Shown here: positions 45,944-54,501 of the stretch, in pieces
Layout of the letters: the number at the start of each line of letters is the position of its first letter
Numbering within the stretch: the first letter of the stretch is position 1
Assembly (NCBI RefSeq): GCF_029309905.1
Contig: NZ_JARBJP010000003.1
Span: 310,001-374,000 of the forward strand
DNA from: Brytella acorum
GTDB taxonomy: Bacteria; Pseudomonadota; Alphaproteobacteria; Acetobacterales; Acetobacteraceae
Reading direction: 5' to 3'
DNA length: 64,000 nt
Notes under the pieces: generated by a model
Told to the model about the DNA's origin: nothing
What the model saw: the letters and a program-made list of their open reading frames with translations, nothing else
Databases searched by the model: none
Program-made: the position numbers and the translations under genes

Positions 45944-47086
45944 TCACAGACCGTCATTGAGCAGGATGCCGCCGCTGGAGACGATCCGGTCATCGGGCCG
46001 CAGCCCCGACAGGACACGCACATCGTCCCCTTCATCATAGGAGACCGACACCACACGCCGCGAAAAGCTGCGGGGCGCGACTTCGACGAAGACGGACATC
46101 TGATCGTTGTTCATGAGAATTGCGGATTTCGGCACCACGATCTGAGGCGGCTGGGGAACACTCACAACGACATCGCCGAACATGTTGGGCCGCAGATGGC
46201 CGTCCGGATTGGGGCAGGCCATGCGCGCCACCGTGCGTCGCGTCTCGGCGCGCAGGACCGGATCGAGGGACAGGAGGGGAGAGAAACACGGCGCGTCCGG
46301 AAAAGCGTCGAAATTCGCCTGCGCGGTTTCACCCACCTTGAGGGCGCTGACCAGATCCTCGGGAACCTGGGCCTCCACCCAGACCTCCGAAAGATCCAGC
46401 AGCGTCATCTGTTCGGCGGTCACGTCGGTCACATACTCGCCGACCGCCATTTCATTCGTCCCGACGACACCATCAACCGGGGAGACGAGGGCGACGATTC
46501 CACGCGCCGCAAGATCGGGACGGGCATCCATACTGGCCAGCCGCTGTTGCGTGCGACGGAACTCGGCTTCTGCCTGCGCGTAATCGTTACGGGCGGAATC
46601 AAGATCTTTCGTCGCGGCGCCGCCGACATTCAGGACACCCTGTGCGCGCCGGACCACACGCTCTTCAAACGCCAACTGGGCTTTCGCCTTGTCCAGATCC
46701 GACGATGCCTGTGCGAAATCACCAGACGCAATTTCCGCGACGATGTCGCCACGATGAACAGTGTCACCCGGCTTGAGAGCCGACGCTATGACATGCCCCG
46801 TAACCGGCGCCTTCACAGTGATGCTGCGCAGAGGCTCGGCCTGGACCGTGGCCGGCACGGACATATTATGTGGCAGACGGCGCAATTCGACGGCGTTGAC
46901 TTTCAGCCGGGCCAGGAGGGGAGAGTCATCCGTGACGACGATGGCATCGCCTTCCCTGTGCATCATGGCCACCGAAACGCCAGGAAGCGGGTGCTTGTGG
47001 GAACGGATGACCGCGAAGAGAACCGCCGATAGAATCAAAGCGAGAAGACCCGCCGACACCTGATGGCGCACGCTGATTGAACGCAT
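45944..47086 (-). CDS. RND efflux periplasmic adaptor (CzcB/CusB family)
   Basis: This 380-residue membrane-fusion protein has an N-terminal anchor helix (LLALILSAVLFAVI), a lipoyl-like half motif (ITVKAPVTGHVIASALKPGDTVHRGDIVAEI), a coiled coil, and the second half motif GIVALVSPVDGVVGTNEMAVGEYV. It links the pump to the outer-membrane factor. It is the first gene of the three-gene operon. No metal-binding His-rich tail or regulator gene was seen. Confidence 0.9.
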   Translation of the reverse strand: MRSISVRHQVSAGLLALILSAVLFAVIRSHKHPLPGVSVAMMHREGDAIVVTDDSPLLARLKVNAVELRRLPHNMSVPATVQAEPLRSITVKAPVTGHVIASALKPGDTVHRGDIVAEIASGDFAQASSDLDKAKAQLAFEERVVRRAQGVLNVGGAATKDLDSARNDYAQAEAEFRRTQQRLASMDARPDLAARGIVALVSPVDGVVGTNEMAVGEYVTDVTAEQMTLLDLSEVWVEAQVPEDLVSALKVGETAQANFDAFPDAPCFSPLLSLDPVLRAETRRTVARMACPNPDGHLRPNMFGDVVVSVPQPPQIVVPKSAILMNNDQMSVFVEVAPRSFSRRVVSVSYDEGDDVRVLSGLRPDDRIVSSGGILLNDGL

Positions 47087-47288
47087 GCTGAACGTAGAGC
47101 CTCTTCAACGGTTGGCGGGCCGCTTCTGGTGAAACGTTATGCAATAAAACAGAAAACGGTTGACGTAGAAACAGAGATATTATGGCGTGGGCAAGGCGCA
47201 TTACGGCTTTCAGGGGAAGCGCCCCATGAAGTCAAGATGCGGAGCGTGCTGTTTCGGCTCCCGCAACACAAATATCATGGAAACGACG

Positions 47289-48512
47289 TTATTTGACCTC
47301 CACGGGCGCGCCGATGGTCCTGAGGGATCGCGGGCGGACGGGGCCGCCCAGAAGGTGTCCGATCGGCGTCAGGGCATCGATATGGTCGCAGAATATTTTG
47401 AAGACCGCGAGCATGGGGACGGAAAGGAACACGCCCGATATACCCCACATCCAGTCCCAGAACATGAGCGACGCCATCACGAGAACGGGATTGAGCGTGA
47501 AGCGTTTCGCCAGGAGCATCGGCGTGATGGTTTCGCCCTCGAGGATGTGGATGCACAGATAGATCGCGGGCGGCAAAAGCGCGTAAAGGCTGGACGAGAA
47601 GGTGAACATGCCCACGAACAGATAGACGACGACGCCGGTGAGCGGGCCTATGATCGGCACGTAGTTCAGCAGGAACGCCAGCACGCCCCAGAGTAGCGGA
47701 TTGGGCATCCCCGTCAGCCAGCACTGCAGGAAGTTCAGGATACCGACCAGCAGGTTCATGATCGTGATCGTCGCGAGGTAGAGGGACACATTACGCTCGA
47801 TCTGCGAGACGATCTGCACCATGCGCCTCTTGTCCGCGTAGGTCGGCATGATCTCGACCACACGCCGCAACAGGCTGTCTCCCTCGGTCATGAGGAAGAA
47901 CAACATGAGCAGCATGGTGAAGAATTCGCCCATGAAGGCGCGCGTGCCCGTCAGTACGGCGGTGCCGATATGGCCGAAAGCCATGAAGTCCGCGGGCGCC
48001 GTGATGCCGTGTCGTGACGATCCGGTGAAGAACATCGCGACCGTGCGGTCATAAGCCGTATACACCGCCTCGAAGGGGCCGTGCAGATAGGCAAGCTTCT
48101 TCTGGATGACCGGAATGCTGTGAGGCACCTCGGAAAGCCATGCGGCGGCGGGCACGGAAATCGCCGTCCCGATACCGGCCACGAAAACGAACATCGCCGC
48201 GATCAGAAACAGCGCCGCCAGAGGCTTCGGCACATGGAAGCGGTTATGCAGCATACGCATGGGGGTGACCATGAGCAGGTTCACCACGGTCGCGAACACG
48301 AAGGGCAGAACAATTTCCGCAGCGAAGTAGAGAGAATAGAAAACCGCAAGAACCGTCAGGATGATGATGCACACGTCCCGCACGCTCAGCGAGTGCGTCA
48401 GCATCACACGGCGGATGATCCGCTCCTGGGTCGGCGCCTCAGGATCGCCCGCATGGGCCGCCGATGTCGGCGTGGGCGACGTTGGATCCGGTCGGGAGCC
48501 TGTGGCGGACAT
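47289..48512 (-). CDS. AI-2E family transporter (TqsA/PerM-like)
   Basis: This 407-residue inner-membrane protein has eight predicted helices and the family's conserved segments LLWGVLAFLLNYVPIIGPLTGVVVYL and LEGETITPMLLAKRFTLNPVLVMASLMFWDWMWGISGVFLSVPMLAVFKI. Members have been linked to autoinducer-2 release and Na+/H+ exchange. I chose the ATG at 48512 because GGGGGAG lies about ten bases upstream; longer frames up to 48755 run through sequence with no protein-like character. Confidence 0.85.
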   Translation of the reverse strand: MSATGSRPDPTSPTPTSAAHAGDPEAPTQERIIRRVMLTHSLSVRDVCIIILTVLAVFYSLYFAAEIVLPFVFATVVNLLMVTPMRMLHNRFHVPKPLAALFLIAAMFVFVAGIGTAISVPAAAWLSEVPHSIPVIQKKLAYLHGPFEAVYTAYDRTVAMFFTGSSRHGITAPADFMAFGHIGTAVLTGTRAFMGEFFTMLLMLFFLMTEGDSLLRRVVEIMPTYADKRRMVQIVSQIERNVSLYLATITIMNLLVGILNFLQCWLTGMPNPLLWGVLAFLLNYVPIIGPLTGVVVYLFVGMFTFSSSLYALLPPAIYLCIHILEGETITPMLLAKRFTLNPVLVMASLMFWDWMWGISGVFLSVPMLAVFKIFCDHIDALTPIGHLLGGPVRPRSLRTIGAPVEVK

Positions 48513-48918
48513 CGAAAAACTACTCCCCCTGATCGGCATACCGCGAGCCTGCTTGTAGCTCATCCTGCCCCCGTGGCGAGTCCTGTTCCTGCGAAACTGG
48601 CGCCAACGTGAAGACTTTATCCAAAAAGACATCCCCGCATCTCGCCCAACGGGCGTAGCCGGTCCGCCGTCACTCGAATGACTCCCGCTCAACCGACCCG
48701 AACCCCCTGCCCCGGAAGGCCCAACAAAAACATGGGTCCGCGTCGACCACACCAACGTCCCGGTCGGACCGAAGATTGACGAATATGGCGATCACACCTC
48801 AAAAAAAACGGTCAAACTCCAAAAATCCCTTGCAACAAGAGTGTCAGGCCGATATCAGCGGCGGCCTGGCCCAAGGGGGCAATAATGCCCAACAGGCTGT
48901 CTACTGGTTTGGGGGTAC
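48513..48918 (+). promoter_or_regulatory. speD upstream region with structured leader
   Basis: This 400-base gap holds no recognisable gene. Close to speD lie two hairpins: CAGGCC/GGCCTG (48845–48868, 12-base loop) and GGGC/GCCC (48877–48890, six-base loop). An ATG at 48885 within the second opens a 28-codon frame that overlaps the start of speD in another frame. GGGGG about four to nine bases before the speD ATG serves as ribosome binding site. A polyamine- or SAM-responsive leader is possible; no known riboswitch class was recognised. Confidence 0.4.
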
Positions 48919-48921
48919 GTG

Positions 48922-49398
48922 ATGAACGCACTTGCTCAACTGGGGATGGTATCGGGACACCCGAGAGATAACCAGACGATCGCACCGGCTTCTTCTCATC
49001 ATGAGGAGTGCAAGGACTATTTTATCGAGCGGGATGGCGAGCGTTATGCTGGCCATCATCTGCTAATTGACTTCTGGGACGCCACCAATCTGGACGATCC
49101 CGCGAAGATTGATGCGACGCTTTGCGAAGCGGCCGTAACAGCAGGCGCTACGATTCTGCATAGCCACTTTCACCACTTCTCGCCGAATGGCGGGGTTTCG
49201 GGGGTTATCGTGCTGGCCGAGAGTCACATCTCGATCCACACTTGGCCCGAACGTAATTTCGCAGCCGTGGACGTGTTCATGTGCGGCGCCTGCGACCCGA
49301 ATCTTACGATTCCGGTCATGCAGCGCCTCTTTCAGGCAGACCGCGTGGTTGCCCAGGAAGAACGACGCGGCCGCGAACCCGCCAAGATCGCCGCCTGA
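48922..49398 (+). CDS. speD: S-adenosylmethionine decarboxylase proenzyme
   Basis: This 158-residue bacterial-type (class 1B) proenzyme self-cleaves before Ser101 (VLAESHISIHTWPE), giving the pyruvoyl group; His106 and Cys121 (DVFMCGACDPN) are the conserved catalytic residues. It makes decarboxylated SAM for spermidine synthesis. The N-terminal 25 residues ahead of HHEECKDY are longer than usual. ATG at 48922 is preceded directly by an in-frame GTG at 48919. speE follows after a terminator. Confidence 0.95.
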   Translation: MNALAQLGMVSGHPRDNQTIAPASSHHEECKDYFIERDGERYAGHHLLIDFWDATNLDDPAKIDATLCEAAVTAGATILHSHFHHFSPNGGVSGVIVLAESHISIHTWPERNFAAVDVFMCGACDPNLTIPVMQRLFQADRVVAQEERRGREPAKIAA

Positions 49399-49425
49399 TT
49401 GACCGGAATGCGGTACGATTTGAAG

Positions 49426-49456
49426 AGGCCGGACCGAAGGGTTCGGCCTTTTTTTT
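49426..49456 (+). terminator. Intrinsic terminator between speD and speE
   Basis: AGGCCGGACC pairs with GGTTCGGCCT (ten pairs, one G·T) around the loop GAAG, followed by a run of eight T residues. It should end most speD transcripts before speE. Confidence 0.9.
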
Positions 49457-49491
49457 CGTGATGAACGTGACGATGAGAGAGAACCGAGCCC

Positions 49492-50376
49492 ATGAACGAA
49501 CGACCTGACGAGACCTGGATCAACGAGACGCTTTACCCTGACTGGGGACAGCGCTTTCGCGTCACGAAAGAACTCGCGCGCGTTCGCAGCGACTTTCAGG
49601 ACATCGTCGTGTTTGAAAGCGATTCGCATGGCCGTGTACTGGTGCTGGACGGTGCCATTCAGATCACCGAGCGCGATGAATTCGTCTATCAGGAAATGCT
49701 GACCCACGTTCCGATGCTGGCGCACCCCGACGCTCGTCGCGTGCTCATCATTGGTGCTGGCGATGGTGGTGTTCTTCGACGCGTCCTGCAGCACAAGACC
49801 GTCGAGAAGGCCGTTATGGTCGAAATTGACGGGCTGGTCATCGAACTCTCCAAAACGCACCTCCCCTCGATCGCGGGCGATGCCTGGAACGACCCGCGCG
49901 CCGAAGTCATCGTGGGAGACGGCATCGATTACGTCGCAAAGGCCGCCGATGAATCCTTTGACGTGATTATCGTCGACTCCACCGATCCGGTCGGCGTGGG
50001 CGAAGTTCTGTTCACGGACGCCTTCTACAAGGATTGCGCCCGCATCCTTTCGAGCGATGGCCTGATCGTCAATCAATGCGGCGTTCCGTTCATGCAGGCG
50101 GATGAATTGCGCGAGACGTCCGTGCGCCGCGCCCGGTTCTTTCCCCATGTTTCGGCTTATGTCGCCGCCGTGCCGACTTATGTGGGGGGCTTCATGACTC
50201 TGGGCATTGCCTCAAAAGGACAGAAACCAGATACGCAGACCTCTGCCGAGATCTCGGAACGCGCCCAAAAAGTCGGCGTTCTGGGAACGACGCGTTACTG
50301 GACGCCCGAAATTCATACAGGCGCTTTCAACCTGCCCCCCTACATCGCCGAGAACCTGCCCTCTGGCATCGCTTGA
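49492..50376 (+). CDS. speE: Spermidine synthase
   Basis: This 294-residue aminopropyltransferase has the N-terminal strand YPDWGQRFRVTKEL, the SAM-site glycine loop IIGAGDGGVLRRVL (residues 86–99), VEIDGLVIELSK, and the catalytic VDSTDPVG. It transfers the aminopropyl group from decarboxylated SAM to putrescine. It lies 93 bases after speD but beyond a strong terminator, so it depends on read-through or its own promoter, which I could not identify. Confidence 0.95.
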   Translation: MNERPDETWINETLYPDWGQRFRVTKELARVRSDFQDIVVFESDSHGRVLVLDGAIQITERDEFVYQEMLTHVPMLAHPDARRVLIIGAGDGGVLRRVLQHKTVEKAVMVEIDGLVIELSKTHLPSIAGDAWNDPRAEVIVGDGIDYVAKAADESFDVIIVDSTDPVGVGEVLFTDAFYKDCARILSSDGLIVNQCGVPFMQADELRETSVRRARFFPHVSAYVAAVPTYVGGFMTLGIASKGQKPDTQTSAEISERAQKVGVLGTTRYWTPEIHTGAFNLPPYIAENLPSGIA

Positions 50377-50414
50377 TGGGTCAATGCTGCGAAAGACAGA
50401 TCGGAATCGCGTCG

Positions 50415-50438
50415 ACCGCCCCGGAAAGGGCGGTTTTT
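50415..50438 (+). terminator. Intrinsic terminator after speE
   Basis: ACCGCCC pairs with GGGCGGT around the loop CGGAAA, followed by a run of T residues, 38 bases after the speE stop. Confidence 0.85.
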
Positions 50439-50591
50439 CGATCTAACGGAAGCCGTAAATAACGATTCATTAACGGTAGTATCGATTTGAATGGTTAATT
50501 TGTAGTTAGTGAATTGCTTTTTATCTGTCGGAATCGCTGCTTTTTATTGAATTGGGCGAAAAACCGATTAGATAAGCCATGAGTCGATGAC

Positions 50592-52454
50592 ATGCCCGTC
50601 ATTCACGTTGGGAAAGCGCAAATTTCTATGGCGAACTCTTGGAACGGCCCCGCGTCAGGTAGTTGGTTTGCCGCAGCGAACTGGGCTGCGGGTCTTCCTC
50701 AGGACAAGACCTACGAGGTGCCAGATATTTCCGGTACCTACACGGTCAACTATGACAAGGCGGACAACACCGATTACTCCAATGGAGTCGTCGTTGAGCA
50801 CGGCGCGACACTGAATGTCACGGCGTCTTCCACATCCGTATCTCCGGTCTTCAAAGTGAATGGCATCACGATCGGCACGGACTCCACGGTCAATGTGACG
50901 ACCACCAGCCCTGTTACCCTCGGCAGTTCCAATGCCACGGTTAACGGCACGCTGCGTATCGTGAACAACAATAGCGTCGATTTCGGCTACAAGATTTCGG
51001 GAAGCGGTTCGATCATTCTCGACGGCTCGACGGTGGGACTCAGCCAGGCGGTCGCGCTCGACAAGGAGACCGTCACGCTTGTCAACGGCTCCAAGATCTA
51101 CTTGAACGACACTGGAAGCGCGAAATTTGCGTTTGGTGCCGCGAATGCGCACGCGGCATCCAACCAGTTGATTGTCCCCGATAACGGTGGCAATCCGATC
51201 ACCAACGAAATTACGGGCTACAACAGTTCCTCGCTGATCACGGTCGCCGCAGGCAGCACGGCACCGATCAACGCGACGTTCTCGGCCAACGGTAATGGCA
51301 CCTACAAGCTCTACATTGCACTCAATGCCTATAATTATGGCATCACGTTCACGGATATTTCGTTCGCCGCCGGCGTAACGCCTTCGAGCGCCAAAATTGT
51401 ACAGAATGATGATGGAAGCTGGAGCGTCGTTACGGCGACAACCCATGTCTGCTTCCTCGCAGGCACACGGATCCTGACCATCTCGGGTGAAAAATCCGTC
51501 GAAACGCTTTCCGAAGATGACGTGCTGGTAACGCTGGGTCGCGATGGTGCGCGATCCGAACAGCGTGTTGTCTGGATAGGTCGTCAGCATGCGCGTGTCC
51601 AGCCCTGGCTGGCCATCACAGATGCGGGCTATCCGGTCCGAATCAGCGCCAACGCCATTGCCGAGGGGCTTCCCTCACGCGACCTTCTGGTCACAGCCGA
51701 GCATTGCCTGTTCATCGACGGCGGATTCGTTCCGGCGCGCATGCTCGTGAACGGTCGTTCGATCTCCTATGATCTATCACGGACGTCGTTTGACTACTTC
51801 CATGTCGAGACCGAGCATCATGCGATCATTCTGGCGGACTCGATGCCAACTGAGAGCTATCTCGACACCGGCAACCGTGCTCAGTTCGAAGGCAACGACG
51901 TCGGCAAACTCGTTCGCACGTGGCGCGACGACGCGGCGGCCCCGCTGACTACGGCGCGTGAAATCGTCGAGCCGATCTTCGACCGCATCAACAGACGCGC
52001 GGAAACACTGGGCTTCGCGCCCGCGATCGTGGATACGACGGCCACGAATGGCACGAACCTGCATGTCGTCCTGCCCGACGGTCGCAGCCTCGCGGCGGTG
52101 CGTCATGTCGGCAATCAGTTCGTGTTCTCGATCCCGGCGACGGTCGGCATGGTGCGACTCGTCTCCAACGCAGCACGCCCATCCGATGCCATCGGCCCGT
52201 ATGTCGACGACCGCCGGACACTCGGTCTGCTGGTCAGCGGTGTCACCCTGTGGGACGCGGACTCGACACGCAGCATCGACTTCAGGTCGGGCAGCCTCGC
52301 GGGCTGGAATCCGGTCGAGGGCGAGATGCGCTGGACCTCGGGGGACGCTCTGATCGAGCTTGGCGATCGCGCGCCTGGCGTCATGGGCATGCTGGTCATC
52401 GACGTCGCGGCGACCGCACCCCGCCACGAGGGCAAGGCGTCGATCGCCGCCTGA
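50592..52454 (+). CDS. Secreted Hint-domain (hedgehog/intein) protein
   Basis: This 620-residue protein has an N-terminal part (about 15–280) of Ser/Thr/Asn/Gly-rich short strands like a beta-solenoid adhesin passenger, then a Hint domain starting at Cys287 (VCFLAGTRILTISGEKSVETL) with the second block TAEHCLFIDG (His371) and HVETEHHAIIL near 405. A C-terminal domain of about 190 residues follows. Hint domains rearrange peptide bonds at the leading Cys. No classical signal peptide is seen, so export may use a C-terminal signal. The ATG at 50592 is given; the ATG at 50631 (MANSWNGP) after GGGAAAG is a good alternative. Confidence 0.8.
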   Translation: MPVIHVGKAQISMANSWNGPASGSWFAAANWAAGLPQDKTYEVPDISGTYTVNYDKADNTDYSNGVVVEHGATLNVTASSTSVSPVFKVNGITIGTDSTVNVTTTSPVTLGSSNATVNGTLRIVNNNSVDFGYKISGSGSIILDGSTVGLSQAVALDKETVTLVNGSKIYLNDTGSAKFAFGAANAHAASNQLIVPDNGGNPITNEITGYNSSSLITVAAGSTAPINATFSANGNGTYKLYIALNAYNYGITFTDISFAAGVTPSSAKIVQNDDGSWSVVTATTHVCFLAGTRILTISGEKSVETLSEDDVLVTLGRDGARSEQRVVWIGRQHARVQPWLAITDAGYPVRISANAIAEGLPSRDLLVTAEHCLFIDGGFVPARMLVNGRSISYDLSRTSFDYFHVETEHHAIILADSMPTESYLDTGNRAQFEGNDVGKLVRTWRDDAAAPLTTAREIVEPIFDRINRRAETLGFAPAIVDTTATNGTNLHVVLPDGRSLAAVRHVGNQFVFSIPATVGMVRLVSNAARPSDAIGPYVDDRRTLGLLVSGVTLWDADSTRSIDFRSGSLAGWNPVEGEMRWTSGDALIELGDRAPGVMGMLVIDVAATAPRHEGKASIAA

Positions 52455-52468
52455 CGCCGAACCTTATG

Positions 52469-52708
52469 TCACGGAGTGGGGACGACGCATTTTCCCGTGC
52501 GGAAGAGTTCCCACTCCTCGCAGACACGTCCGTCGGGCAGATGACACATGCCGTATTGCCCCGCGGCGCCCGTGCGAATTTCGAGTTTACCACCAGCCTT
52601 GATACAGGCGACGGAAGCCGGATTGGGCATCCCAATTCGTGTGGGCGGCTCCGCCTTAGCGGCACAGCCCGCGACCAGAACCAGAGCCACCAGCGCGATC
52701 CGCTTCAT
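52469..52708 (-). CDS. Small DUF333 lipoprotein
   Basis: This 79-residue protein has a lipoprotein signal with lipobox LVAGC (Cys15), then the DUF333 signature GMPNPASVACIKAGGKLEIR…QYGMCHLPDGRVCEEWELFR. The family includes small putative hemolysin-like lipoproteins of unknown function. Three extra Cys may form disulfides. Its ATG overlaps the stop of the gene upstream by four bases. Confidence 0.88.
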   Translation of the reverse strand: MKRIALVALVLVAGCAAKAEPPTRIGMPNPASVACIKAGGKLEIRTGAAGQYGMCHLPDGRVCEEWELFRTGKCVVPTP

Positions 52709-53007
52709 GGTGCGCGCCGCGCGAAAAAGCGCACGCTCCGTTCCTCGATTTTAAGATCACGCAGGGCCGCCGCGAATTTCTCGAAATGCGGCGTTTTCAA
52801 ATGCGCTTCGAATGCGGGCCGTCCGGTGTAGACTTCATAGAGAACGATCGTGTCCGGCTGATCCTCAGGAGTCAGGACGACGAATTCCAGACAGCCGTCT
52901 TCGTCTCCGACGGAACGCTCGGCATCGAAACGACACATCTCCAGAAACGGTTCGAATGTTTCGGAAGTCGTTGCGAATTCCGCAATGACTGTCAGCGGTG
53001 TGACCAT
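52705..53007 (-). CDS. Antibiotic biosynthesis monooxygenase (ABM)-domain protein
   Basis: This 100-residue protein has the dimeric ferredoxin-like fold of the ABM/YgiN family: MVTPLTVIAEFATT, CRFDAERSVGDEDGCLEFVVL, and YEVYTGRPAFEAHLKTPHFEKFAA. YgiN-like members are quinol monooxygenases. AGAAAGA precedes the ATG on the minus strand. It is coupled to the DUF333 lipoprotein by a four-base overlap. Confidence 0.87.
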   Translation of the reverse strand: MVTPLTVIAEFATTSETFEPFLEMCRFDAERSVGDEDGCLEFVVLTPEDQPDTIVLYEVYTGRPAFEAHLKTPHFEKFAAALRDLKIEERSVRFFARRAP

Positions 53008-53130
53008 AATCTTTCTCCTTCAGGCACTTGAGCGAGAATAACACTCAACGTCGCGAATGCACGCCCGTTCTCGACATTGTTTTCCCGATTGACGGATGGC
53101 GCTTAAACCTGTCAGAGGGACATCACTGAT

Positions 53131-53296
53131 GACGGGAGAGACCGGGTGAAACAGACCGGCGCCGAAGGAGCAACCGCCCCGGAAACTCTCAGGCCAAAGG
53201 ACCGACATCGGCTGAACTTCTGGAAAGAGGCGCGTCTTCGAATGCGTCCGCCGACGGGATAACGATCTCAGGCAAATCGACAGAAGGGGCAACGAC
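53131..53296 (+). ncRNA. Tandem glycine riboswitch
   Basis: Aptamer 1 shows GGGAGAGACC, the core GCGCCGAAGGAGCAA and CTCTCAGGCCAAAGGACCG. Aptamer 2 follows with CTGGAAAGAGG, CCGCCGACGGGATAACG, ATCTCAGGCAAATCGACAG and AGGGGCA. Spacing and order match tandem glycine riboswitches that turn on glycine cleavage genes when glycine is high. It ends about 30 bases before the gcvT start. The surrounding gap 53008–53324 has no gene. Confidence 0.92.
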
Positions 53297-53324
53297 GTTT
53301 CACCTCCCATGACGGAGTCCGTCC

Positions 53325-54461
53325 TTGTCTGAAGCCTCCACGGCCCGCGTGCCGCTCCATGACCTCCATGTCGAGCTGGGTGCGAAGATCGTTCCTTTCG
53401 CCGGATACGAAATGCCGCTGCAATACCCGGCGGGGCTGATGACCGAACACCTGCATACCCGCAAGGCGGCCGGGCTGTTCGACGTCTCCCACATGGGCCA
53501 GCTGCGCATCACCGCGAAATCGGGCGATCTTAGCGACGCCGCTCTCGCTCTCGAGACAATCATCCCCGTTGATCTCGCAACCCTTGCGCCGCATCGCCAG
53601 CGCTATGGTTTTCTGACCAACGATCGCGGCGGCATCATGGACGACCTGATGGTCGCGAACATGGGCGGCTGGTTGTTCGTGGTCGTCAATGCGGCCTGCA
53701 AAGCCAGTGATACGGCCCATATCGCAGCCATGATCGGCGATCGCGTGCATATCGAACGCCTTGATGACCGGGCGCTCCTTGCGCTTCAGGGGCCGCAGGC
53801 CGTCGATGTTCTGACGCCACTGTGTCCGGCAGCCGCGTCCATGCGCTTCATGGACGCCATCGAGACCGACGTCGCGGGTGTGCCATGCACCGTGACGCGC
53901 TCGGGGTACACCGGCGAGGATGGCTACGAACTCGGCATGAAAGCGTCGGACGCCGATACCGTCGCCCGTGCCCTGCTCAGAGACGAGAGTGTGCTGCCGA
54001 TCGGCCTCGGTGCGCGTGACAGCCTGCGTCTCGAAGCCGGGCTGTGCCTCTATGGCAACGATATCGACGAGACGACTACACCCGTCGAAGGCAATCTCGT
54101 CTGGGCGATGCAAAAGGCCCGCCGTGCCGGAGGCGCTCGCGAAGGGGGCTATCCCGGCGCCGCGCAGATCATGCAGCAGGCGGCCAGTGGCGTTTCGCGG
54201 CTGCGTGTCGGCCTGGCCCCCGAAGGCCGCGCGCCCGTGCGCGCCGGCGCGAAACTTTTTGCCGATGCCGACGGTCAGATCCCGGCAGGCGTGGTGACGT
54301 CGGGCGCCTTCGGTCCCAGCATCAACGCGCCGGTCGCCATGGGCTATGTCGACACGAAACATTCCGAAACCGGCACGGCGCTTTTCGCTGAACTGCGCGG
54401 CAAGTTCGTGCCCGTGACGGTCAGCGCCCTGCCTTTCGTCAAGCCCGGTTTCAAGCGCTGA
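53325..54461 (+). CDS. gcvT: Glycine cleavage system aminomethyltransferase (T protein)
   Basis: This 378-residue folate-binding protein has PLHDLHVELGAKIVPFAGYEMP, LFDVSHMGQL, LTNDRGGIMDDLMV and RSGYTGEDGYELG, all typical of GcvT. It moves the methylene group from the H protein to tetrahydrofolate and releases ammonia. The start is TTG at 53325, with GGAG about eight bases upstream; a seven-codon frame beginning at ATG 53309 overlaps it. The riboswitch lies just before. Confidence 0.94.
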   Translation: MSEASTARVPLHDLHVELGAKIVPFAGYEMPLQYPAGLMTEHLHTRKAAGLFDVSHMGQLRITAKSGDLSDAALALETIIPVDLATLAPHRQRYGFLTNDRGGIMDDLMVANMGGWLFVVVNAACKASDTAHIAAMIGDRVHIERLDDRALLALQGPQAVDVLTPLCPAAASMRFMDAIETDVAGVPCTVTRSGYTGEDGYELGMKASDADTVARALLRDESVLPIGLGARDSLRLEAGLCLYGNDIDETTTPVEGNLVWAMQKARRAGGAREGGYPGAAQIMQQAASGVSRLRVGLAPEGRAPVRAGAKLFADADGQIPAGVVTSGAFGPSINAPVAMGYVDTKHSETGTALFAELRGKFVPVTVSALPFVKPGFKR

Positions 54462-54501
54462 TCCCGGATTTCATTTCAACCCTCAGGACGGAAGCCGCCC
54501 G

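Noticed and set aside
44384-47032. Long open frame of 882 codons on the plus strand
   Set aside because: It is antisense to the RND pump and adaptor genes, has Arg/His/Gln-rich composition typical of GC-rich shadow frames and shows no protein motifs.
48513-48755. N-terminal extension of the AI-2E transporter
   Set aside because: The added sequence is low in protein character and the ATG at 48512 has a strong ribosome binding site.
50655-51590. Open frame of 311 codons on the minus strand
   Set aside because: It is the reverse of the Hint-protein gene and has no family features.
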